Assembly: GCA_025463055.1 (NCBI GenBank)
Contig: JAOAPV010000129.1
Coordinates: 1-64,000 of the forward strand
Reading direction: 5' to 3'
DNA from: Candidatus Acidiferrum typicum
Lineage (GTDB): Bacteria > Acidobacteriota > Terriglobia > Acidiferrales > UBA7541
Length of the DNA: 64,000 nucleotides
Each line of letters opens with the position of its first letter. Within the stretch, counting starts at the first letter, position 1. Both the position numbers and the translations under genes were made by a program. Under the pieces are notes generated by a model. It searched no databases. It was given only the letters and a program-made list of their open reading frames with translations, and was not told the origin of the DNA. Shown one piece after another: positions 46,603-55,685 of this stretch.

Positions 46603-48036
46603 ATGTTCGCCGTTCGTTTAATCGGGGTCCTGGCGCTCGTCGCGCTTAATGGTTTTTTTGCCGCGGCCGAGTTCTCGCTTGTCGCTGTGCGTCTCTCGCG
46701 TGTGCGCCAGCTGGTCCGCCAGGGTGACGCGCGTGCCCGCGTTGTAGAGGTTCTGTTGGGCGACATGCATCGCGTAGTGTCCGCAGTGCAACTCGGAATC
46801 ACGCTCACCAGCCTTGCACTGGGTGCCCTGGGCGAATCCACCTTTGCCGCGATGATCCGTTCCGTTGTGCCGGTTACGCCTGATGTGCGCATTACTCTCC
46901 TTACTCACGCCGCCGCCTTGGCCATCGCCTTTGCCATGCTCAGCGCTTTGCATGTCGTAATCGGCGAACTCGTGCCGAAGACTGTCAGCTTGGCCCGCGC
47001 CGAGCGTGTCGCGCTGATGATTGCGCGCCCCTTCTCGTGGTTCCTGAAAACGTTTCGTTGGGCGATTGACCTTCTGGAACGCGTCTCCGGAGCCATCGTC
47101 AAAGCTCTTGGCGTCTCCGAACCGCAAGTCTCCAGCGGTGCACATTCCACCGAAGAGCTGCAAATTCAAATTCAGCAAGCGCGCGAGCGCGGGCTCCTTG
47201 CTCCCGGCGAAGAAAGATTTATCGTCAGCGCCATCGAGCTTGGCCAGGTGCAGGTTCGCGAAATCATGGTGCCCCGGCCGGATATGCACATGGTCCCGGT
47301 GGAATCCACATTAGACGAAGTCCTGCGCGCTTTCGCCACCACGCAGCGTTCTCGCATCCCCGTTTATCGCGGCACGGAAGATCAGATCCTCGGTTTTGTA
47401 CACATCAAGGACATGCTCTGGGTTCTGCTCGACCGCGAGCGGCGGCTGGAAGAAAATCTTTCGGCGTCGCCATTCGATCTGCGCCGCGTGCTGCGCGAAG
47501 TGCTCATCGTCCCGGAGACAAAGCCCGCGAGCGAGTTGCTTCTGGAGTTGCGCACGCATCACGTCGGTTTGGCCGTTGTGGTCGATGAATTCGGCAGCGT
47601 TCTTGGCCTTGTGACATTGGAAGACATTCTCGAGCAAGTCGTCGGAGAAATTCACGACGAATTCGACGTCGTCGAGCGCCCGCTTACGCTTGCAGATGGC
47701 GCGATCGTTTTCGATGCCGCGTTGAACGTCCGCGATCTAGACACGCAGTACAACATTACGCTTCCGGAAGATCCCGCCTATGCCACGGTCGGAGGTTTCG
47801 TACTCGATCAACTCGGCTTCATCCCGCGGGGAGGCGAAAGCTTTGAGTTTGGAAATTATCGCTTCTCGGTTGTGGAGATGGACGGCAGGCGTGTGGCTCG
47901 CGTAAAGATTCAGCGTGCCCGTCCCGTAACTAATGATCGTACCGAGGACGCTGCGCCAGCGCCTGCCGCGGACGGGCCCCAATCCGTTAAAGCGGCGAAA
48001 TCTTCGCAAGGCAATTCATCGGCGGACACTCGCTGA
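46603..48036 (+). CDS. CNNM/CorC-family protein (HlyC/CorC transporter type)
   Basis: 477 residues. A CNNM (DUF21) membrane domain with three to four segments (about 4-22, 95-120, AALAIAFAMLSALHVVIGELVPK) precedes two CBS domains (ERFIVSAIELGQVQVREIMVPRPDM..., ...DQILGFVHIKDML) and a C-terminal CorC_HlyC domain (IVFDAALNVRDLD...ATVGGFVLDQLG...GNYRFSVVEMDGRRV). A Pro/Ala-rich tail follows. Likely a divalent-cation exporter or regulator. Its stop overlaps the dppB-like start (TGATG). Confidence 0.92.
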   Translation: MFAVRLIGVLALVALNGFFAAAEFSLVAVRLSRVRQLVRQGDARARVVEVLLGDMHRVVSAVQLGITLTSLALGALGESTFAAMIRSVVPVTPDVRITLLTHAAALAIAFAMLSALHVVIGELVPKTVSLARAERVALMIARPFSWFLKTFRWAIDLLERVSGAIVKALGVSEPQVSSGAHSTEELQIQIQQARERGLLAPGEERFIVSAIELGQVQVREIMVPRPDMHMVPVESTLDEVLRAFATTQRSRIPVYRGTEDQILGFVHIKDMLWVLLDRERRLEENLSASPFDLRRVLREVLIVPETKPASELLLELRTHHVGLAVVVDEFGSVLGLVTLEDILEQVVGEIHDEFDVVERPLTLADGAIVFDAALNVRDLDTQYNITLPEDPAYATVGGFVLDQLGFIPRGGESFEFGNYRFSVVEMDGRRVARVKIQRARPVTNDRTEDAAPAPAADGPQSVKAAKSSQGNSSADTR

Positions 48037-48956
48037 TGGCGCGTCATCTACTACAGCGTTTTCTTCTGACACTGCCGGCCCTGTGGCTCGTCCTCACTCT
48101 GGTTTTCCTGATGATTCACATCGTACCCGGCGATCCTGTCGAGCAGATGCTCGGCGAAGGCGCGGCGCCTGGAGAAATCACGCAGCTGCGGCACGCTTTG
48201 AATCTCGATCAGCCGCTGCTGGTGCAATACGGGCATTATCTAAAGGAGCTGGTCAGAGGCGACCTCGGGCAATCCTTCAAGTTTCAGGCGCCCGTGCGCC
48301 GCATTATCTTCGAGCGCTATCCTGCCACGCTCCAGCTCGCCTTCTGCGCACTGTTGGTCTGCGCGGCTATAGCCATTCCCGCGGGCGTGCTGGCCGCGTA
48401 TCGCCGTGGACACGCTGCCGATCGTGCCGTCTCGTTATTTACGCTTTTTGGCCTCGCGTTTCCGAATTTTGCCCTCGGCCCCGTGCTCATTCTTTTCTTC
48501 TCTATTTATCTCGGGCTACTGCCGGTGTCCGGACGCGGTGGCCCGAGTTATTACATTCTGCCGGCCGCGACGCTCGGCGCCGCGCTCGCTGCCATTCTTA
48601 CGCGCATGGTTCGCGGCTCCATGCTCGAAGAACTCTCAAGCGACTATGTTCGGACCGCTCGCGCCAAAGGCCTGCCCTTGCGCGCAGTTTTGTTTCGCCA
48701 CGCGTTTCGTAACGCGCTCATTCCCATCATCACTATTCTCGGTTTGCAGTTCGGCACGCTGCTGGCTGGCACGATCGTCACCGAAACAATTTTCTCTTGG
48801 CCCGGCATTGGTCGACTGACGGTGCAAGCCATCTCTGCCCGCGACTACCCGCTGCTGCAAGGCTGCATCCTCGTAATCGCGGTCTCCTATGTACTGGTGA
48901 ATCTCCTCACCGATATTCTCTACGCCGTAATCGATCCGCGGGTGCGCCTCGCATGA
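48036..48956 (+). CDS. Peptide/nickel-type ABC transporter permease (DppB-like)
   Basis: 306 residues, six membrane segments. The N-terminus LLQRFLLTLPALWLVLTLVF, HIVPGDPVEQMLGE and the EAA loop DYVRTARAKGLPLRAVLFRHAFRNALIPI are typical of DppB/OppB. It is coupled to the CorC gene upstream by one base and to the DppC-like gene downstream by ATGA. No ATPase or binding-protein gene is in the window beside it. Confidence 0.92.
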   Translation: MARHLLQRFLLTLPALWLVLTLVFLMIHIVPGDPVEQMLGEGAAPGEITQLRHALNLDQPLLVQYGHYLKELVRGDLGQSFKFQAPVRRIIFERYPATLQLAFCALLVCAAIAIPAGVLAAYRRGHAADRAVSLFTLFGLAFPNFALGPVLILFFSIYLGLLPVSGRGGPSYYILPAATLGAALAAILTRMVRGSMLEELSSDYVRTARAKGLPLRAVLFRHAFRNALIPIITILGLQFGTLLAGTIVTETIFSWPGIGRLTVQAISARDYPLLQGCILVIAVSYVLVNLLTDILYAVIDPRVRLA

Positions 48957-49897
48957 GCACGGTTACCGCGCCCCCCGTGAATTCCTCGCGAGGCGAAGCC
49001 ATCGCATCGTCATCGAAATCGAAGCAGCACACCCGCTTTTTGCCTATACGCGAATTCCTGCGCCAGAGCATGCTCGCGCGGCTCGGCTTTGCCTTTGCAA
49101 TGCTGCTAATTCTCGGTGCGCTCTTGGCGCCGTGGATCGCTCACTATAGTCCCACAGTGCAGAATTTGCCGACTCGCCTCGAATCGCCTTCGCGCGCGCA
49201 TTGGTTCGGCACGGACGAATTAGGCCGAGACACTTTTGCCCGCACGCTGTACGGCGCGCGCGTTTCACTTCTTGTAGCCATTTCCGTTGTATGTGGATGC
49301 GGTCTAACTGGGCTCGTGCTCGGAATGCTGGCGGGTTATGCGGGAGGATGGTTCGATCGCGTCGTCAATCTATTGCTCATTAACGCGTTTCTTTCGTTTC
49401 CCGGAATCTTGCTGGCCATCGCCTTTGCCGCGTTCCTCGGGCCAGGAATCGGCAAAGTAATCCTCGCCCTGGTGATTACCGGATGGGCTGGTTACGCGCG
49501 GCTGGCTCGCGCGCAAGTTCTAAAGGTGAAGGAGCTTGAATTCATTTTAGCCGCGCGCTCGCTCGGAGCTTCGCACGCACGCATTCTCGCCAAGCATCTG
49601 CTGCCCAATATTTTGCAACCTGTGCTGATTCAAGCGACGATTGGCATGGCCGGCGCGATCCTTGCGGAATCGACGCTAAGCTTTCTCGGCCTGGGCGTTC
49701 TCGCTCCAGTGCCGAGCTGGGGCTCCATGCTCAACGACGCCCGCAGCCATCTCTTCGACGCACCGCACATGGTGATTTTCCCGGCGCTTGCCGTGATGCT
49801 TGCGGTTCTAGCTTTCAACTTGCTTGGTGACGCGTGGCGCGACTGGCTCGACCCGCGCACGCGTTCCCAGATGGCCGCCCTGGAACTGACGCGATGA
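48953..49897 (+). CDS. Peptide/nickel-type ABC transporter permease (DppC-like)
   Basis: 314 residues from ATG 48953, which overlaps the dppB stop by four bases; the upstream frame has no support. After a polar N-terminus come the OppC signature LARLGFAFAMLLILGALLAP and HWFGTDELGRDTFARTLYGAR, and an EAA loop (YARLARAQVLKVKELEFILAARSLGASHARILAKHLLPN). It forms the permease heterodimer with DppB. The partner ATPases (DppD/F) and binding protein must be elsewhere. It converges on the next gene with one base between. Confidence 0.92.
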   Translation: MSTVTAPPVNSSRGEAIASSSKSKQHTRFLPIREFLRQSMLARLGFAFAMLLILGALLAPWIAHYSPTVQNLPTRLESPSRAHWFGTDELGRDTFARTLYGARVSLLVAISVVCGCGLTGLVLGMLAGYAGGWFDRVVNLLLINAFLSFPGILLAIAFAAFLGPGIGKVILALVITGWAGYARLARAQVLKVKELEFILAARSLGASHARILAKHLLPNILQPVLIQATIGMAGAILAESTLSFLGLGVLAPVPSWGSMLNDARSHLFDAPHMVIFPALAVMLAVLAFNLLGDAWRDWLDPRTRSQMAALELTR

Positions 49898-49898
49898 A

Positions 49899-50693
49899 CT
49901 ATTTATTTTCGAGCACTACGGGAGTGCCGCGCCCGATGCTCAGCGTGCGTGAAGCATTTCCCTTGTTCACGCCAATCTCAACGTATCCAGCCGAACCAAC
50001 GTACGCCACGGCCTCGCCAGCATTGCCGCTCGCAAACGTTGGAACCATCCGCGAAACAGACTGAGTGCCCACTTGGAATTTCACCTCGCCGTTTGTCATC
50101 GCGCTTTCCGGCAGATCTTCCGGACGGAAATTCGTAACCAGGTTTCCGAACGCGTCCACACGCATCACAATGCCTTTTGCAACCCCGTCGGTGGCCTTCG
50201 GCTTAGGCAGCGCGAATTTCTTATAGTCCGTGACTTCCTCACCCATGCTCGCTGTCTGCCACCCCTTCGAAAGCCAGGCGGCCACCGGCGCAAATACATC
50301 TCGCCCGTGAAAAGTTTTGCTGACCGGCTGCAAGTAGTAGTGCTCCGCGGTAATGTGCCGCGCCACGACATTTTCCTCTCGCTCGTAAATCACGGAGAGA
50401 ACCCCATTGTCCGGTGCCACAAAATATTGGTTTTCGGCGGTCACCAGGAGCGGTCGCCGTTCCGTGCCGACTCCCGGATCAACCACCACCACATGAATCG
50501 TCCGCGGTGGGAAATAGGAATACGCGGATCCGATTGCCAAAGCCCCATCCAGCAAGTCGAACGGCGCCACATTGTGCGTAATATCAACAATCGTCGCTTC
50601 CGGATTGATCTTGAGGATGACTCCCTTCAGCGTGCCCACCAAGTGATCGTTGAGCCCGTAGTCAGTCGTCAAGGTAATGATTGCGTTCGGCAA
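49899..50693 (-). CDS. SAM hydroxide adenosyltransferase (DUF62/SAM chlorinase-like family)
   Basis: 264 residues from a TTG at 50693 with GGGAG six bases upstream; a GTG at 50726 is possible but lacks a ribosome site. Domain 1 carries ITLTTDYGLNDHLVGTLKGVI and ATIVDITHNVAPFDLLDGA with the family Asp/Asn set; VVVDPGVGTERRPLLV and APDNGVLS follow. Domain 2 (VMRVDAFGNLVTNF) is the C-terminal barrel. Family members hydrolyse SAM to adenosine and methionine; halogenation needs a different loop, which is not evident here. Confidence 0.9.
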   Translation of the reverse strand: MPNAIITLTTDYGLNDHLVGTLKGVILKINPEATIVDITHNVAPFDLLDGALAIGSAYSYFPPRTIHVVVVDPGVGTERRPLLVTAENQYFVAPDNGVLSVIYEREENVVARHITAEHYYLQPVSKTFHGRDVFAPVAAWLSKGWQTASMGEEVTDYKKFALPKPKATDGVAKGIVMRVDAFGNLVTNFRPEDLPESAMTNGEVKFQVGTQSVSRMVPTFASGNAGEAVAYVGSAGYVEIGVNKGNASRTLSIGRGTPVVLENK

Positions 50694-50948
50694 TGGATTC
50701 TCCCGTTCTGTACTCTGCAGGGCCACCGTTGCTGAAGTGGGGAGGCACTCCGCTCTTTGACGCTAGCGAACACCCGCACCGGCGTCAAGACAACCTGCAG
50801 GGAACCATTGCGCAATTCGCTACCGGCCAAAACGAGGCTGTGAAGGAAACTGCGCGCGCAAAAAGAAGCCCGCTCGACAAGTCGCGTTATTCCGAACGCA
50901 ACCCATCTCGCTGGTTCTTTTTGCCTATTCTTGGCTTATTTACTCTGC

Positions 50949-51578
50949 TTAGCGCTCTCTACGGTTAAACGCGTCCTGATAGCCGCGCAAAAATCCCTTC
51001 TTGTATTCTGACTTGTAAGCGTCCTTGCTTCCGTAATTCTTGCGGTATCCGTGATCGGCGTCTTCATACGAATCGTGCTTTTCCGGGCGATAGTCCTTGC
51101 GATCCCGCAAGTCCTTCTGACCCGCGCCGAGCCCGTCGCGGTAACCGGTGTCAAAGGCCACGTCGCCATAAGTCCAGTTCGCATAGCCTTCGGCGTCCCG
51201 GTCGCTTCGCGGAACTCGATCCGGATCGTAAGCGTCGCCCTTCAGCCCATAAATGTCCGACCGCATGGGCCGATTACTGTAACCGTCTTCGTAACCGGCT
51301 TTGTACCCTTCGCGATAGCCGCTCTGGAACTGGTGCCGGTCGCCCATGTAATCCTCATACCCTAGGTCCGCACGCCGGTAATCTTCACTGTCGAAGCTCG
51401 GACGGACATTGTTGTTCAGGTCCGCGCGACCCTGGCGCAGGCCATCCCGGTACCCGTGCTGATAGCCGTGGTCCCGGGCGTCCCTCGCGCCACCATAATC
51501 TCCTTGTGCAGCCGCCAAGCTGGCGACAAACAATAGGGCAGCCACCAAAGTTACTGCGTATTTCAGTCGTCTGACCAT
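50949..51578 (-). CDS. Secreted Tyr/Gly/Asp-rich protein with two internal repeats
   Basis: 209 residues with a Sec signal (cut near SLAAAQGDYG). The mature part is made of two related blocks of about 62 residues (42-103 and 145-207). Each has GYRDGL followed by GxxDL, then an aromatic-rich middle and a GY/GF-rich close (GYREGYKAGYEDGY; KKGFLRGYQDAF). AAGGAGGATGA lies just before the ATG. No enzyme motif is visible. It could be a surface or coat protein. Similar short Tyr/Gly repeats are known in acidobacterial exported proteins. Function unknown. Confidence 0.65.
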   Translation of the reverse strand: MVRRLKYAVTLVAALLFVASLAAAQGDYGGARDARDHGYQHGYRDGLRQGRADLNNNVRPSFDSEDYRRADLGYEDYMGDRHQFQSGYREGYKAGYEDGYSNRPMRSDIYGLKGDAYDPDRVPRSDRDAEGYANWTYGDVAFDTGYRDGLGAGQKDLRDRKDYRPEKHDSYEDADHGYRKNYGSKDAYKSEYKKGFLRGYQDAFNRRER

Positions 51579-51866
51579 TCATCCTCCTTGCTGCCCGCCT
51601 ATGCGCGCAGGAACGAATCGTGCCATTCAGTTTGCGACCCGGGCTTATCAGGTCGATGCGGTATACGCCCTAGGAATTGCTTAGTGCTAATGTATTGACA
51701 CTGAGCCCGAGACCGTTGGCACACCGCTGGAGTAACGCATCAGGTTAGTATCAGGACCGTTACTCTGATGCGTAAAATGACCCTCTCGTGGTAGCTTTAT
51801 AGCCCCTGCTCCTACCGCACTTCTTTTTGGGCCAAGCACAAACTAAAACTTTGCGAGGGAACTCTT

Positions 51867-52601
51867 ATGACCAGCCCAGTTCCGCGCGCTTGGCGTCGCG
51901 CCGGGGAGATATTGCGTTGGCGCGGCCCAGGCCATTTTTTCCTGCTCGTTTTGCGCGAAGTGCTCCGTCCACTGATCTATTGGTACGCCTGGAATATCTA
52001 TCTCACCGACCTTCAGGAGCCGCTCCCTAGGCCGTACGCTAAAGGCAAGTTCAACGTGCGCATCTTCTCCGGAGAGAACGATCGCGAAATCGCTCGGGAG
52101 CAACTCGCGTCTCTCGGAGAACCTTTGCCGCCGAACTTTGCCCAGCGCATCAATCGCGGCGACGCCTTGGCCATTGGGCATTGCGGCCCGGAACCGGTCG
52201 CATTCGCCTGGATGACGTTCTCCAGCGGCATGGAATTAGCGTACGGAACCACCTGGATCCTTCACCCGAATGAAGGCACGCAGTACGGCACCTTCGTGCT
52301 CCCCAAGTGGCGCGGCCAGGGCATCCATAGCGTATTGAACGTCGCCCTGAACACGTACGCGCGGGAGCACGGCGTTTTGCGCTCCGTAGGTTCCATAAGC
52401 GTGTTGAACAATCAGTCTCTGAGCATGGCCAAGCGCCTGGGCAAAAAAAAGATCATGACCGTGATTCTCGTTCATGTCCGCGGCATCGGCTGGACGTTTC
52501 GAAAGGCCATTGGCGCGCCGCTGCACACGCGTTTCGCGGGCAAAGGTGTGGACCTGGGCCATGCGGCGCCAGCAAGGCTCGGCCTTGGCGACAAAGTGTG
52601 A
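51867..52601 (+). CDS. GNAT-family acetyltransferase
   Basis: 244 residues. After about 60 residues with amphipathic character (LREVLRPLIYWYAWNIYL), the GNAT core is seen: ALAIGHCGPEPVAFAWMTFSS, then LPKWRGQGIHSVLNVALNTY, where RGQGIH is the acetyl-CoA pyrophosphate loop, and SISVLNNQSLSMAKRLG, the typical late part. A GAGGGA ribosome site precedes the ATG. Substrate unknown. It is the first of three small plus-strand genes (GNAT, DUF1440, DinB), each with its own ribosome site or gap, without evidence for one transcript. Confidence 0.82.
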   Translation: MTSPVPRAWRRAGEILRWRGPGHFFLLVLREVLRPLIYWYAWNIYLTDLQEPLPRPYAKGKFNVRIFSGENDREIAREQLASLGEPLPPNFAQRINRGDALAIGHCGPEPVAFAWMTFSSGMELAYGTTWILHPNEGTQYGTFVLPKWRGQGIHSVLNVALNTYAREHGVLRSVGSISVLNNQSLSMAKRLGKKKIMTVILVHVRGIGWTFRKAIGAPLHTRFAGKGVDLGHAAPARLGLGDKV

Positions 52602-52719
52602 CGACTATCAACGGGCCTGCTGCTGCGTGATGATCGGTACAGGCAATCCGTTCCGCGCATAAGGCCCCGCACGGATTAATCATTGAGCCCTGGTCTCCTA
52701 CTCTGGAGCCGGGTGACTC

Positions 52720-53286
52720 ATGAACTATTCCTCACGAACGAGTAGAACCCGGATCTCCTCGACGAAATCAGCACTCGACGGCGAAGTCTGGAAGGGAACA
52801 GCCGCGGGAGCCCTTGGCGGCCTCGTCGCGTCCTGGGCGATGAACGAGCTTTCACCCGTGATCCAAAAAATCACCTCGCTAGTTGACAAGGGCCACCAAC
52901 AAAAGCAAAGAGTAAACGGCGAGCAGCAGCCCGAAGATCCGACCATGACCACTGCGGAGAAGATTTCAGAAACAGTCGCAGGTATAAGGCTCACGAAAGA
53001 ACAAAAGAAAAAGGGCGGCACCATAGTGCACTACGCGTTTGGCGCATTAATGGGCGCACTTTACGGCGCCGCCGCCGAAGTCCTCCCCCCGGTAAAGTCG
53101 CTTGCCGGCCTGCCCTATGGAGCGGCGCTGTTCGTCGGCGCCGACGAACTCGCCCTCCCCGCCCTCCGCCTCTCGAAAAGGCCCAGCGAATATCCGCTCT
53201 CCAGGCACTTGTCCGGCCTCGGCCAGCATCTCGTCTATGGCGTGACCACGGAATTCGTCCGCCGTACGCTGCGCGATAGGTTATAG
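52720..53286 (+). CDS. DUF1440 (YagU-like) membrane protein
   Basis: 188 residues. The pattern WKGTAAGALGGLVASWAMNE, VHYAFGALMGALYGAAAEVLP and LPYGAALFVGADELALPALRLS fits DUF1440, the family of E. coli YagU. The hydrophobic segments place it in the inner membrane. YagU is linked to acid tolerance. A polar loop (about 50-95) rich in Gln and Lys separates the first helix from the others. A hairpin follows the stop. Confidence 0.75.
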   Translation: MNYSSRTSRTRISSTKSALDGEVWKGTAAGALGGLVASWAMNELSPVIQKITSLVDKGHQQKQRVNGEQQPEDPTMTTAEKISETVAGIRLTKEQKKKGGTIVHYAFGALMGALYGAAAEVLPPVKSLAGLPYGAALFVGADELALPALRLSKRPSEYPLSRHLSGLGQHLVYGVTTEFVRRTLRDRL

Positions 53287-53299
53287 CTCTTTCTACTTG

Positions 53300-53322
53300 C
53301 TCCTGCCGGCCCAAGGCAGGAG
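53300..53322 (+). terminator. Hairpin after the DUF1440 gene
   Basis: Perfect 8-base arms CTCCTGCC/GGCAGGAG around a 7-base loop, 14 bases after the stop. There is no T run, so termination by it alone would be weak. Confidence 0.5.
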
Positions 53323-53391
53323 TGCACCCGACCTTTAGCCGCATCGTCCGAAAAGGTATAATCCCCCTCATCCACCTGAGGAGGCTCCAAA

Positions 53392-53925
53392 ATGTCGCGA
53401 CCCTTGACTCCCGACCTTGCCGAATTCTGGCTGAACGATGTTCTGCTCGGCACTCTGAAAAACGAGCATCGCACCACCAAAAAAGTCCTCGAAGCGGTCC
53501 CTGCGGACAAATCCGACTACCGCCCCGATCCCATTTCCAAGAGCGCCATGGAACTTGTCCGACACATCGCGGCAGCCGAAATCCGCTTCCTCGAGACCAC
53601 CATCCATGCCGAATTTCCGTCCGCAGGAGGATTGCCGGAGACCATCAAGACGCCCGCCGAAGTCGCCGCCTGGTATTCCGAAAATTTCGCCCGCAATTTC
53701 GATAAGCTCACCCAACTCAAAGGCGATCACCTCATGAAAATCACCGACTTCCGCGGCCTCTTTAAGCTACCCGCCGTAGCCTTCTTGCAAGCCGGCATGA
53801 ACCACAGCATCCACCATCGCGGCCAACTCTCCAGTTACCTCCGCTGCATGGGCGCGAAAGTCCCCTCCATCTACGGCGAAAGTTTCGACGACGCCCAGGC
53901 CCGCAAGGCCGCCGCCCAAGCCTAG
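53392..53925 (+). CDS. DinB-family protein
   Basis: 177 residues, four-helix metal-binding bundle. The usual histidines are in VRHIAAAEIRF and AGMNHSIHHRGQLSSYLRC, the latter matching the DinB helix-4 motif HxxHHRGQ. The mid part (VAAWYSENFARNFDKL) is the amphipathic helix 3. Many members are thiol-S-transferases or are of unknown function. A strong GAGGAGG precedes the ATG (53392). Confidence 0.85.
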   Translation: MSRPLTPDLAEFWLNDVLLGTLKNEHRTTKKVLEAVPADKSDYRPDPISKSAMELVRHIAAAEIRFLETTIHAEFPSAGGLPETIKTPAEVAAWYSENFARNFDKLTQLKGDHLMKITDFRGLFKLPAVAFLQAGMNHSIHHRGQLSSYLRCMGAKVPSIYGESFDDAQARKAAAQA

Positions 53926-54042
53926 CCTGCTCGGTCTCTCGGGAGAGCACCTAGGGCGCAACACATCGTGCCCCCAGCAAGTCCGCGAGCGCGCATGATC
54001 AACGAAGCGTGCGTAGGGTAAACTCTGTATTTGCGATGCTAG

Positions 54043-55230
54043 GTGTTCCCCTATAGTGTCTACCTTTTGACAGGTGCAGTTTCAGGGGAGCCTTTGGCAG
54101 AACACCGTTTAGCGCCCATTACCATCGCTCGGTCGGAACCTTCCGGCCAGAATGCAGAGCTCTTTCGTCTCCTCGTTGAGAGCGTAAAAGACTACGCTAT
54201 CTTCGTTCTTGATCCCGACGGCCATGTCCTCACCTGGAATGAGGGTGCCCGAGCGATCAAGGGCTACACAAGCAACGAGATTGTCGGTCAACATTTTTCC
54301 AAGTTTTATCCTCCCGAAGCGGTCCAGAGCGGCTGGCCCGCACGCGAGCTGGCCCTGGCCGAACGCGAAGGCCGCTTCGCGGACGAGGGTTGGCGCGTAA
54401 AGAAGGATGGCTCGTCATTTTGGGCGTCGGTAATTATCACGCCGTTGCGCGACCCCGAAGGCCGTCTTTCCGGCTTCGCCAAGGTCACGCAAGACCTGAG
54501 CGAACGCAAGCAATGGGAAGAGCGCATTCAAGAGCTAAACAAGGAACTGCGCACCCACGTCGCGCAACTCGACGAGTCACAACGCCTGATCGAGCTGCGT
54601 ACCTTGGACCTGCAAAAACTCTCTGCGCAGTTGCTGCACATTCAAGACGAAGAGCGCCGCCGCATCGCCCGCGAACTGCACGATGAACTAGGCCAACATC
54701 TCAGTGGCCTCAAAATGGTGCTCGACTCCAAGAAAGGAAATGAAGACGCCAGCGAGCTCGCCGACACGGCCTTGGCCATGGTTCGCAATCTCTCGTACCT
54801 CTTGCATCCGCCGCTATTGGACGAATCTGGTTTGCGCCCTGCGCTTCACTGGTATGTGGACGGCTTGACGGAAAGAAGTAAGATCCAGATCTCGCTGGAC
54901 TTGAGGCCACAGCTCTTCCCCCGTTTGCCCAAAGATATCGAAGTGACTGCTTTTCGCGTGATTCAGGAATCACTCACCAACGTCTATCGCCACTCCGGAA
55001 GTAAAAGCGCTCGCGTCGAGATTGAAAAGCAAACAGAGATCGTCATCATCCGGGTTCGCGATTATGGTAAGGGTTGTCCCCTGGAACTTGCCGGCACGAA
55101 ACCGTCCATTCGCCTGGGGGTGGGTATCAGTGGCATGCGCGAGCGCATTCGCCAACTCGGGGGGGAATTGATTATTGCGCGCGCCGAACCTGGCACCCTC
55201 ATCGAGGCAAGAATCCCGCTTTTCGGCTGA
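54043..55230 (+). CDS. PAS-domain sensor histidine kinase, NarX/HisKA_3 type
   Basis: 395 residues from GTG (a TTG 17 codons on with GGGGAG three bases upstream is possible). One PAS domain (about 40-150, YAIFVLDPDGHVLTWN, GFAKVTQDLSERKQ), a coiled-coil linker, the HisKA_3 box RRRIARELHDELGQHL with the phospho-His (about residue 213), and a HATPase (VIQESLTNVYRHSGS, RDYGKGCP, ISGMRERIRQLGGEL). No membrane segment was seen, so it is likely cytoplasmic. Three stand-alone receivers follow on both strands, but no DNA-binding regulator. Confidence 0.92.
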   Translation: MFPYSVYLLTGAVSGEPLAEHRLAPITIARSEPSGQNAELFRLLVESVKDYAIFVLDPDGHVLTWNEGARAIKGYTSNEIVGQHFSKFYPPEAVQSGWPARELALAEREGRFADEGWRVKKDGSSFWASVIITPLRDPEGRLSGFAKVTQDLSERKQWEERIQELNKELRTHVAQLDESQRLIELRTLDLQKLSAQLLHIQDEERRRIARELHDELGQHLSGLKMVLDSKKGNEDASELADTALAMVRNLSYLLHPPLLDESGLRPALHWYVDGLTERSKIQISLDLRPQLFPRLPKDIEVTAFRVIQESLTNVYRHSGSKSARVEIEKQTEIVIIRVRDYGKGCPLELAGTKPSIRLGVGISGMRERIRQLGGELIIARAEPGTLIEARIPLFG

Positions 55231-55301
55231 AACGAAAAAGCCGAACCACACCCAAACTGTCGGCGCGGACTATCTCAATCCTTGTAGGCTTTCCGGGTTG
55301 C

Positions 55302-55673
55302 TCAGACGGTTTTTGGCGCGAGGAGCGCTTTCAGATGCTCTCCCAGCTTCTTGATGCTGTCAGCCTTTGATAGCGCCAAGTCAACCCCCGGTGTGGCAGC
55401 TAATCCCTTGTTTCCGTCGGCATGCAGCGTAAACAAGATTATTTTTACGTCGGGTATCGTCTGCTTCAGAATCGGCGCCGCCTGCGTGCCGGTCATCACC
55501 GGCATAGTCAGGTCGAGCAGAATCAAAGCAGGCTGCAGTTCCTTCGCCTTTTCAATGGCTTCCGCGCCGTTCTCGGCCTCTCCGCATACGGTGAAGCCGT
55601 TGCTTTCCACGTAGGTTCGTAGCAGATGGCGAATGTTCGGATTATCGTCGACAACAAGGATGCCGTTGGACAT
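55302..55673 (-). CDS. Stand-alone response regulator receiver 1
   Basis: 123 residues, receiver domain only. VVDDNPNIRHL has the acidic pair, LILLDLTMPVMTG the phospho-acceptor Asp (about 53), LFTLHAD the Thr, and LSKADS the conserved Lys. No output domain. It is convergent with the kinase gene and adjacent to a second receiver on the same strand, 12 bases downstream of it. Related most to the second receiver. Confidence 0.9.
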   Translation of the reverse strand: MSNGILVVDDNPNIRHLLRTYVESNGFTVCGEAENGAEAIEKAKELQPALILLDLTMPVMTGTQAAPILKQTIPDVKIILFTLHADGNKGLAATPGVDLALSKADSIKKLGEHLKALLAPKTV

Positions 55674-55685
55674 GACGGTTGGTGG

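Noticed and set aside
50694-50968. A small plus-strand frame with a hydrophobic C-terminus (FFLPILGLFTLLSALYG)
   Set aside because: No ribosome site, overlaps the 3' end of a real gene on the other strand, and no family match.
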